This document shows, in pieces, positions 25,214-31,550 of a stretch of 64,000 nucleotides of DNA. The first letter of the stretch is position 1. Each line of letters opens with the position of its first letter. Source of the stretch: Pseudoxanthomonas sp. YR558 (GTDB lineage Bacteria; Pseudomonadota; Gammaproteobacteria; Xanthomonadales; Xanthomonadaceae); NCBI RefSeq assembly GCF_900116385.1, contig NZ_FPCI01000001.1, forward strand, positions 1,957,501-2,021,500, in the 5' to 3' direction. Made by a program: the position numbers and the translations under genes. Under the pieces are notes generated by a model. It did no database searches. It was not told where the DNA came from and was given only the letters and a program-made list of their open reading frames with translations.

Positions 25214-26845
25214 TCAGTCGATGCGGTCGTACGCGGGCAAGGTCAGGAAGTCGGCCAGCTCGTCGGCGCGGCTCAGGTGGTCGAGCAGCGCGATGGCTTC
25301 GGAGATGCGTTCGCCGCCGGGCAGTCGCGAGTGGTCGCCCAGCTTCGCGGGCAAGGCAGCCAGCGTGCGCTGCAGCAGCGCGTAATCGATCTGGGTGCCG
25401 TCGCACAGGTGCACGTCCGCGGTGTGCAGCCACTGCCAGATCTGCGTGCGCGAAATTTCGGCGGTGGCGGCGTCTTCCATCAGCCAATGGATCGGCACGC
25501 AGCCGTTGCCATCGAGCCACGCGGCCAGGTAGCGCACGCAGACTTCCACGTTGCCCTCGAAGCCGGCACGCGTGATGGTGCCGGTGGACGGACGGATCAG
25601 GTCGTCGCGCGTGACCGCCACGTCCTCGCGCTGCACGCTGCGCTGGTTCGGCTGCGGCATGTGCTCGTCGAAGATCGTCTTCGCGACCGGAATCAGCGCC
25701 GGGTGCGCCACCCACGTGCCGTCGTGCCCGGCGGTGACTTCGCGCAACTTGTCGGCGCGCACGCGGGCCAGCGCCTGTTCGTTCGCGGCCTCGTCGTTGC
25801 TGATCGGGATCTGCGCCGCCATGCCACCCATCGCATGGGCGCCGCGGCGATGGCAGGTCTGGATCAGCAGTTCCGAATACGCCTTCAGGAACGGCTGCGT
25901 CATCGTCACCTGGCCGCGCTCGGGCAGTACCTTGTCGGCGTGGCGGCGGAAGGTCTTCAGGTAGGAAAAGATGTAGTCCCAGCGGCCGCAGTTCAGGCCG
26001 ACGATGCGGTCGCGCAGCGCGTGCAGGATCTCGTGCATCTCGAACACGGCCGGCAGCGTTTCGATCAGCACGGTGACCTTCATCTGCCCGTGCGGCAGGC
26101 CCAGTGCGGCTTCGATGTGCGACAGCGTGGTTTCCCACAGCGCGGCCTCTTCCATGCTCTGCAGCTTGGGCAGGTAGAAGTACGGGCCGCGGTCGCGGGC
26201 CTGCAGCGCGCGGGCGTTGTGCCAGGCGAACACGGCGATGTCGAACAGTCCGCCGGCGATCGGCGCGCCATCGATCAGCACGTGCTTTTCGTCCAGGTGC
26301 CAGCCGCGCGGGCGCACCAGCAGCACGGCCTGCTCGTTCTGCGGCTTCAGCGTGTAGTGCTTGCCGGCGTCGGAGGTGAACTCCAGATCGCCCTGCACGG
26401 CGCCGACCAGCGCGCGCTGGCCGGTCAGCAGGTTCTGCCAGGTCGGCGAGGTGGAATCCTCGAAGTCGGCCATGAACACCTTCGCGCCCGAGTTCAGCGC
26501 GTTGATGACCATCTTCGGGTCGACCGGGCCGGTGATCTCCACCCGGCGGTCCTGCAGGGCGGCCGGGACCGGGGCGACGGCCCAGTCGCCCTCGCGGATG
26601 CCGCGGGTGTCCTCGCGGAAATCGGGCAGGCCGCCGGCATCGAAGAAGGTCTGTCGCGACCGACGGGCCGCCAACCGGGCCTGACGCTCCGGTTCGATCG
26701 CACGATGCAGCGAGACGAGCAGGGCCAACGCGCCGGGCGGCAGCAGGGCGTCCTGGCCCGCCACGTTAGCGGTCAAGGCGATGCCGGGGGTGGGGCGGTC
26801 GGCGCGCGGGTCGCGCGGCGGCAGGGCGAAAGCGGTGGCGGACAT
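25214..26845 (-). CDS. aceB: Malate synthase A
   Basis: Condenses glyoxylate and acetyl-CoA to malate, completing the glyoxylate shunt. The 543-residue protein carries VFMADFEDSTSPTW (catalytic Glu-Asp), the domain signature GLNCGRWDYIFSYLK and the late catalytic region WLMEDAATAEISRTQIWQW. ATG 26845 is chosen over a longer frame because AGGAGA precedes it and family proteins start here. It is the first gene of aceBA. The LysR gene lies divergently upstream, sharing 110 bp with a perfect inverted repeat. Confidence 0.96.
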   Translation of the reverse strand: MSATAFALPPRDPRADRPTPGIALTANVAGQDALLPPGALALLVSLHRAIEPERQARLAARRSRQTFFDAGGLPDFREDTRGIREGDWAVAPVPAALQDRRVEITGPVDPKMVINALNSGAKVFMADFEDSTSPTWQNLLTGQRALVGAVQGDLEFTSDAGKHYTLKPQNEQAVLLVRPRGWHLDEKHVLIDGAPIAGGLFDIAVFAWHNARALQARDRGPYFYLPKLQSMEEAALWETTLSHIEAALGLPHGQMKVTVLIETLPAVFEMHEILHALRDRIVGLNCGRWDYIFSYLKTFRRHADKVLPERGQVTMTQPFLKAYSELLIQTCHRRGAHAMGGMAAQIPISNDEAANEQALARVRADKLREVTAGHDGTWVAHPALIPVAKTIFDEHMPQPNQRSVQREDVAVTRDDLIRPSTGTITRAGFEGNVEVCVRYLAAWLDGNGCVPIHWLMEDAATAEISRTQIWQWLHTADVHLCDGTQIDYALLQRTLAALPAKLGDHSRLPGGERISEAIALLDHLSRADELADFLTLPAYDRID

Positions 26846-26898
26846 GGGCGTCTCCTGGCGTCTTGCTGGAGACGCACAGTGCTCCCTTGTCGAATTAT

Positions 26899-26919
26899 TT
26901 GACAAAACAGTTTTGTCAA
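26899..26919. promoter_or_regulatory. Perfect inverted repeat in the aceB/LysR control region
   Basis: TTGACAAAAC-A-GTTTTGTCAA is a 21-bp perfect inverted repeat centred 64 bp before aceB and 47 bp before the divergent LysR start. The TTGAC-N11-GTCAA layout suits a LysR-type dimer site, and both arms contain TTGACA/TTGTCA -35-like hexamers. A TATAAT box (26940-26945) is 10 bp before the LysR GTG, with no Shine-Dalgarno sequence, so that transcript may be nearly leaderless. Confidence 0.6.
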
Positions 26920-26955
26920 TGCACTAAATAAGCCTGGCTTATAATTGACTAGAAC

Positions 26956-27924
26956 GTGAGCTCTAAAGAAGCGCCAACGCCGCGATTTCCCTACAAATCC
27001 GACCGGTTGAAGCCGCTGCGCGCCTTCTGCCAGACGGTCCGTTTGGGGTCGGTGTCGCGGGCTGCGGAAGCGCTTTTCGTCAGCCAGCCCGCCATCACCC
27101 TGCAACTGCAGGCACTGGAACGGGACCTGGGGATCACCCTGTTCGAGCGCAGCGGGCGTCGGCTGACCCCCAGTCGGGAAGGCCAGGTGCTGTACGAACT
27201 GGCCCAACCGCTGGTGGCGGGGCTGGACGGGCTGGACGCGACGTTCCGGGAAAAAGTCAGCGGGCTGGAAGCCGGCGAGCTGAACGTGGCGGCCAACAGC
27301 TCGACCATCCTTTACCTGCTGCCGAAGATCGTGGAGCACTTCCGCCAGGAATACCCGGACGTGAAGCTGACCCTCCACAACGCCGCCACCGCCGACGGCA
27401 CCGACCTGCTGCGCTCGGATGCCGTGGATCTGGCGGTGGGCTCCGTGCTCGATGTGCCCGCCGATCTCAGCTACGCGCCGGTCTACCGCTTCGAGCCGAT
27501 GCTGATCACGCCGCCCGACCATCCGCTGGCGAAGAAGCGCGACCTGCGGCTGGAGGATCTCTCGCCCCATGGCCTGATCCTGCCGCCGAAACGGCTGATC
27601 ACCTACCGGCTGGTGGACCTGGTGTTCCAGCAGGCACGCGTGCCCTACACCGTCGCGCTGGAAGTGGGCGGCTGGGAGGTGATCAAGCAGTACGTCAGCA
27701 TGGGCATGGGCATTTCGATCATCGCGTCGATCTGCCTGACCGACGCCGACCGCGACCGACTGGCCGCGCGCTCGCTGGCGCAATGGTTTCCGTCGCGCAG
27801 CTATGGCGTGGTGGTGCGAAAGGGCAAGTTCCTCTCGCCGCAGGCGCGCGCCTTCATCGAACTGATCCAGCCCCACCTGTTCGAGCGCCGCGATTACGAT
27901 GAGAGCGGCCATTCCGAACGCTGA
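26956..27924 (+). CDS. LysR-family transcriptional regulator, probable aceBA regulator
   Basis: A 322-residue LysR protein. The winged helix-turn-helix at about residues 20-80 reads AFCQTVRLGSVSRAAEALFVSQPAITLQLQALE. The effector domain runs from about 110 (LNVAANSSTILYLLPKIVEHF) to 305. The start is GTG 26956. Divergence from aceB over an inverted repeat is the classic arrangement for a LysR regulating its neighbour, so control of the glyoxylate shunt is a strong inference. The effector is unknown. Confidence 0.9.
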   Translation: MSSKEAPTPRFPYKSDRLKPLRAFCQTVRLGSVSRAAEALFVSQPAITLQLQALERDLGITLFERSGRRLTPSREGQVLYELAQPLVAGLDGLDATFREKVSGLEAGELNVAANSSTILYLLPKIVEHFRQEYPDVKLTLHNAATADGTDLLRSDAVDLAVGSVLDVPADLSYAPVYRFEPMLITPPDHPLAKKRDLRLEDLSPHGLILPPKRLITYRLVDLVFQQARVPYTVALEVGGWEVIKQYVSMGMGISIIASICLTDADRDRLAARSLAQWFPSRSYGVVVRKGKFLSPQARAFIELIQPHLFERRDYDESGHSER

Positions 27925-27936
27925 CGCTTTGCCTCC

Positions 27937-28647
27937 ATGAGCGGCCGTTACCAACAACACGACCTTGCCCCCGGCCTGCCCCTGCTCTGCCGCTGGGACT
28001 ACGTGCAGGGCGCGCACGCCACGCCCGCGCTGGTCCTGCCGGATGCCTGCGTGGACCTGCTATGGGATGGCGCGCGCCTGAGCATCGCCGGACCGGATAC
28101 GCAGGCGCAGTACGCGCATGTTGCGCCGGGCCGATGGCTGCAGGGCCTGCGATTCGCGCCGACCGCCGCCGCTCGCTGGATGGGTGTTCCCTTGCATGCC
28201 CTCGCCGACCAGCGCGTGGACCTGCGCGACCTCGGCCGTCCACGCCTGAGCGCACTGGCCGACCGCATGGCGGAGCGCGAGGACGATGCGATGGCCTGGC
28301 TCGCCGAGCGGATCCTGATCGACACCCCGCCTCGCGACCGCGCGATGCAGGCCGTGCATGCGCGACTCTCGTGCTCGCAGCCCGACTCGGTCGCGCAGCT
28401 CGCGCGCGATCTCGGCCTCACCGAACGCACCCTGCTGCGCCGGTGCGACGAGGCGTTCGGCTACGGACCGAAGCTGCTGGCGCGCATCCTGCGGCTGCAA
28501 CGCTTCCTGCAGCATCGGCACCACCACGCCAACCTGCTGGACGCCGCGCTCGACGCGGGCTATTACGACGCCGCGCAGCTGGCGGGCGATGCGCGCCGAC
28601 TCACCGGCCTCACGCCTACCCAACTGATCGCGCAGGTCGCGGACTGA
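27937..28647 (+). CDS. AraC-family regulator with DUF6597-type N-terminal domain
   Basis: A 236-residue protein. The N-terminal half (LVLPDACVDLLWDGARLSIAGPD, about residues 31-54) matches the DUF6597/cupin-like domain found in front of AraC helix-turn-helix domains. The C-terminal half carries an AraC HTH (VAQLARDLGLTERTLLRRCDEAFGYGPK) and a second helix pair at RLTGLTPTQLI. It starts 12 bp after the LysR stop, so it may share that transcript. The VOC gene 70 bp downstream could be its target; this is speculation. Confidence 0.85.
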   Translation: MSGRYQQHDLAPGLPLLCRWDYVQGAHATPALVLPDACVDLLWDGARLSIAGPDTQAQYAHVAPGRWLQGLRFAPTAAARWMGVPLHALADQRVDLRDLGRPRLSALADRMAEREDDAMAWLAERILIDTPPRDRAMQAVHARLSCSQPDSVAQLARDLGLTERTLLRRCDEAFGYGPKLLARILRLQRFLQHRHHHANLLDAALDAGYYDAAQLAGDARRLTGLTPTQLIAQVAD

Positions 28648-28717
28648 CTGTCCGATTTCGCCAAGACAGGGCGCACGGACTCGGCCAGACTGACGGCCTC
28701 CTTCACGGACACCCGCC

Positions 28718-29068
28718 ATGAGCACCGCCGACCAGCACCACCGTATCGACTACATCGAGTTCAACGTCGCCTCCATCGCCGCTTCGAAGGCGTTCTATGG
28801 CGACGCGTTCGGCTGGACGTTCCAGGACTACGGCCCGGACTATTGCGAGTTCCGCGATGGTCGGCTGACCGGTGGGTTCACCCACGACGTGGTGCAGCCG
28901 GGCGGCGCGCTGGTCGTGCTGTATTCGGCGGCGTTGGAAGACAGCCTGGCGAAGGTCGAAGCCGCCGGTGGGCGCATCACGAAGCCGATCTTCGCCTTCC
29001 CCGGCGGACGGCGCTTCCAGTTCACCGATCCCGACGGCTACGAACTGGCCGTGTGGTCGGCGAACTGA
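28718..29068 (+). CDS. VOC-superfamily (glyoxalase/bleomycin resistance-like) protein
   Basis: A 116-residue single VOC module. It begins IDYIEFNVASIAASKAFYGDAFGWTF (read as short segments), with GGFTHDVVQPGGALVVLYS in the middle and a final FQFTDPDGYELAVWSAN carrying the usual metal-ligand Glu. VOC proteins bind metals and act as isomerases, dioxygenases or resistance proteins; the substrate cannot be told from sequence. Head-to-tail after the AraC-type gene. Confidence 0.88.
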   Translation: MSTADQHHRIDYIEFNVASIAASKAFYGDAFGWTFQDYGPDYCEFRDGRLTGGFTHDVVQPGGALVVLYSAALEDSLAKVEAAGGRITKPIFAFPGGRRFQFTDPDGYELAVWSAN

Positions 29069-29069
29069 G

Positions 29070-30065
29070 TCAACGCGTCTCGTAGCGCGCCAGCAGCGCG
29101 CGGTGGCTGGCACGCCACTGCGCGAGCTCGACAGGCGAACCCTCGAACGTGCCGTCGATGAAGGCCAGCGACAGCGATTCGGTGGCCCGCTTCACCTCCT
29201 CGCTGACCTCGCGCGAATCGAAATAACGATGATCGGTGAACACGTTGTGGGTGCCATGCCGGTAGACGGCCAGCACCTTGTGCGCGCCACCGATCGCGTC
29301 GAACACCTTGAGCCGGTCGTCCACGCCGGATCCGAAGCCGGGAATGCGGATGATGTCGTCGGCCGTGGTGACGTGCAGCGTGGGGACGGTGATGCCCGAC
29401 AGGATCGGGCGGAAATCCTGGTCGCCATAGAACGGCGGCGCGGAGATCACGATCGCCGCACGGATGCGCGGATCGCGTAGCTGGATCGTCTGCCCATGGC
29501 GCATCACTCGCGCGCCGGCGGACATCAGCGTGGTGTTGGCGCCGTACGAATGCCCGGCCGCGACGATCCGCGCGGGATCGATGCTCGCGCCCCATTCGCC
29601 TGCCAGCACGCGATCGAGGGCGAAGCGCTGATCACGGACGCGATCGATGGCTTCGGCGTCGCCCGCCGCGTGCTGGAAGCGGGATACCAGCGTGAAGGGG
29701 TTGCCTTCCCACAGCGTGCGGTCGCTGCCGACATGCTGCACGTGGAGGCTGGCGATGCCGTGCTTCGCCCAGTAGCGCCCCAGGTACGTGTAGCCGTCGC
29801 GCGCGCTGCCGATGCCGTGCGAAAACACCACCAGCGGCACCTTGCCGCGGCGTGCGTTGTCGGGCCAGAACAGTTTCACCGGCACCGCCCGTCCGCGCGC
29901 GGGATCCACCCAGTCCAGGTCCTGCACGCGATAGCCCGCCTGCGCCTGGACGACGGCATCGCCACGCGTGTGCACGTGCGACCACGCCACCAGCACCGGC
30001 GCCAGCAGCAGTAGAGACAGCAGGATCGCCACGCGGCGACGGCGAAGGACAGCGGCAACGTTCAT
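29070..30065 (-). CDS. Exported alpha/beta-hydrolase (PAF-acetylhydrolase/dienelactone hydrolase-like)
   Basis: A 331-residue protein with an N-terminal membrane or signal segment (VAILLSLLLLAPVLVAWS). It has a hydrolase fold with the oxyanion region LVVFSHGIGSARDGYTYLG, the nucleophile in AAGHSYGANTT (Ser about 180), an acid near TTADDIIRIPGF and the His in HGTHNVFTDHRYF. ATG 30065 begins at the signal segment; the open frame upstream is low-complexity Arg-rich shadow. It nearly abuts the convergent VOC stop (1 bp apart). The substrate is unknown. Confidence 0.82.
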   Translation of the reverse strand: MNVAAVLRRRRVAILLSLLLLAPVLVAWSHVHTRGDAVVQAQAGYRVQDLDWVDPARGRAVPVKLFWPDNARRGKVPLVVFSHGIGSARDGYTYLGRYWAKHGIASLHVQHVGSDRTLWEGNPFTLVSRFQHAAGDAEAIDRVRDQRFALDRVLAGEWGASIDPARIVAAGHSYGANTTLMSAGARVMRHGQTIQLRDPRIRAAIVISAPPFYGDQDFRPILSGITVPTLHVTTADDIIRIPGFGSGVDDRLKVFDAIGGAHKVLAVYRHGTHNVFTDHRYFDSREVSEEVKRATESLSLAFIDGTFEGSPVELAQWRASHRALLARYETR

Positions 30066-30150
30066 CGGCAACACATCCGGGACAGGGCAACCGCACGCGC
30101 CGTGGGGCGCATGCGCAAGACGGTCGGGTTTCGCCGCGCGGACGCGGCGT

Positions 30151-30423
30151 CTATTTCTTCTTCGGGCGTCCGGCCTTGACCGGCGCCAGCGCATCCAGCG
30201 CCTTGACCAGGGCCTGCGGCGACAGCGCGGACAGCGCATGCAAGCCCGCGCGCAGCAGCTCGCTTTTCTTCGCCGGCCGCTGCGCCTGCAGCGCGCGCGC
30301 CTTCATCACGTCCACCAGCGCGAAATCGTCGGCCGGCATCGTGAAGCTGTCGCGGACCAGCTTGGCGGGCTTGCTCAGGCTTTCCATCGGCGCCGCATCG
30401 CGCGACTTCTTCTGCTTGACCAT
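30151..30423 (-). CDS. Small RHH-like basic protein with C-terminal GRPKKK tail
   Basis: A 90-residue lysine-rich protein. The middle reads as ribbon-helix-helix: strand VRDSFTMPADD, helix FALVDVMKARALQAQ, helix KKSELLRAGLHALSAL. The C-terminus ends in GRPKKK, an AT-hook-like minor-groove motif. Both suggest DNA binding. Its own promoter carries a palindrome over the -10 box, as expected for an autorepressor. It is divergent from a CHAD gene. RHH assignment is by eye; phasin-like granule proteins with similar basic tails are the main alternative. Confidence 0.72.
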   Translation of the reverse strand: MVKQKKSRDAAPMESLSKPAKLVRDSFTMPADDFALVDVMKARALQAQRPAKKSELLRAGLHALSALSPQALVKALDALAPVKAGRPKKK

Positions 30424-30439
30424 GGCGCCCCCAAAAATC

Positions 30440-30478
30440 GTATAAATTATTTATACCTTTTTGCGACACCCACGCCAA
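30440..30478 (-). promoter_or_regulatory. Promoter and palindromic operator of the RHH-like gene
   Basis: On the minus strand, TTGGCG (30478-30473), a 17-bp spacer and TATAAA (30455-30450) form a good sigma-70 promoter with about 20 nt of leader. The inverted repeat GTATAAA-TTA-TTTATAC (30440-30456) covers the -10 box, a typical autorepression layout. The segment is strikingly AT-rich for this genome. Confidence 0.6.
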
Positions 30479-30578
30479 GCGTTCGTTTTCCGACCGGCGG
30501 CGGTCCGTTCAGCGATGTCGCGGCGGCGGGCACAGCCGGACGCCGTAGACTCTCGACTCCCCTTCCCGGAGCGTGCCG

Positions 30579-31388
30579 ATGCCCGGAGTCTCTTCCCGAA
30601 CCGGCAAGCGCGTGGCCGCGCTCGCCGCCGACGAGATCCAGGTGCTGGCCGAGGCCTTGGCCGCGGCGCCGGCAACCGCGGCGGGTGTGCATGAGGCCCG
30701 CAAGAGCATCCGCCGACTGCGCTCGCTCCTCTCCCTGGTACGTCCCGCCCTCGGAAAGTCCGACGTGCAGCCGGTCGATGCCGCACTGAAGGTCCTCGCG
30801 AAGGGCTTGTCCGCGTTGCGCGACGGCCAGGTCGTACTGGATACGGCCCACGATTGCGCACGTCACGCCGCCAGCGCGGACGAGGCGGCGAGCTGGGACG
30901 CGCTCGCGCCCCTGCTGGCCCACCAGCAGGAACACCGCGTGGCCGACGCGCTCGCCGACGATCCGGGCTTCATGCAGCGGCAAGCGCAGGCGCATCGTCA
31001 GGCGGAACGGCTGCGCGCGCTGCCGTGGCACCGTCTCCGTGCCGACGATCTGCGCCACGGCCTGGCACGCTCGCTGCGCCGCCAGCAACGGACCCAGGAG
31101 ATCGCGCTGGCCAGCGGCGACCTCGATGATCTCCACGACCTGCGCCGCAAGTCGCGTCGCCTTCGCATGCAGCTGAACGCGTTGAAGCGGCTACGGGTGT
31201 CCATGCACGGCGTGGCGGTCGCGTCGCGCGACATCGCCGGACTCGTCGACCAGCTCGGCGCCCTGCAGGACCTCGCCTTGCTGCAGCGGTCGCTGACCGC
31301 ACTGGAGCCTGCGCCGCAGGTGCGTGCCTGGCCGGTCGCCACGCGAAGGCGCATGGTCCGCCCGTCTCCGATACATCCTCTCGCGTAA
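30579..31388 (+). CDS. CHAD-domain protein
   Basis: A 269-residue helical protein with two CHAD repeats marked by VHEARKSIRRLRSLLSL (about residues 39-55) and LHDLRRKSRRLRMQLNAL (about 187-204). The conserved His and basic residues form the polyphosphate-binding surface. Known CHAD proteins bind polyphosphate or associate with polyhydroxyalkanoate granules. There is no CYTH domain, so it is not a fused triphosphatase. ATG 30579 is favoured over GTG 30573 because GGAG is at the right distance. It is divergent from the RHH-like gene. Confidence 0.88.
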   Translation: MPGVSSRTGKRVAALAADEIQVLAEALAAAPATAAGVHEARKSIRRLRSLLSLVRPALGKSDVQPVDAALKVLAKGLSALRDGQVVLDTAHDCARHAASADEAASWDALAPLLAHQQEHRVADALADDPGFMQRQAQAHRQAERLRALPWHRLRADDLRHGLARSLRRQQRTQEIALASGDLDDLHDLRRKSRRLRMQLNALKRLRVSMHGVAVASRDIAGLVDQLGALQDLALLQRSLTALEPAPQVRAWPVATRRRMVRPSPIHPLA

Positions 31389-31493
31389 CCCGCTTTACGT
31401 AAACGCGATGAAGCAAGCGTCGTGGTCAAGATGGCGCAGGCAGGGCCGATAGTGACCCATACGGTCCATCCGATTTCCGTCCGGTGAAGGACC

Positions 31494-31519
31494 GACGTGT
31501 GGGGCATGCCCCACACGTC
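31494..31519. promoter_or_regulatory. 26-bp perfect palindrome upstream of the CHASE/GGDEF/EAL gene
   Basis: GACGTGTGGGGCA followed directly by TGCCCCACACGTC is fully self-complementary with no spacer. It lies 31 bp before the chosen start at 31551 and overlaps a possible GTG start at 31497. There is no T-run, so a terminator is unlikely. It looks like an operator or an mRNA structure that could limit translation. Confidence 0.5.
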
Positions 31520-31550
31520 CGTGCTTTCGATACCTCGGCGGATTGGCACG

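Noticed and set aside
24032..26902. A 956-codon open frame on the plus strand
   Set aside because: It is antisense to aceA and aceB, whose protein signatures are unambiguous. Long antisense frames are expected at this GC content.
30063..30239. N-terminal extension of the exported hydrolase back to 30239
   Set aside because: The extension is Arg/Pro-rich shadow of the region between genes; the real signal segment starts at 30065.
31440..31550. The 26-bp palindrome as a Rho-independent terminator of the CHAD gene
   Set aside because: No U-tract follows, and it is more than 100 bp after the CHAD stop and next to the following gene.
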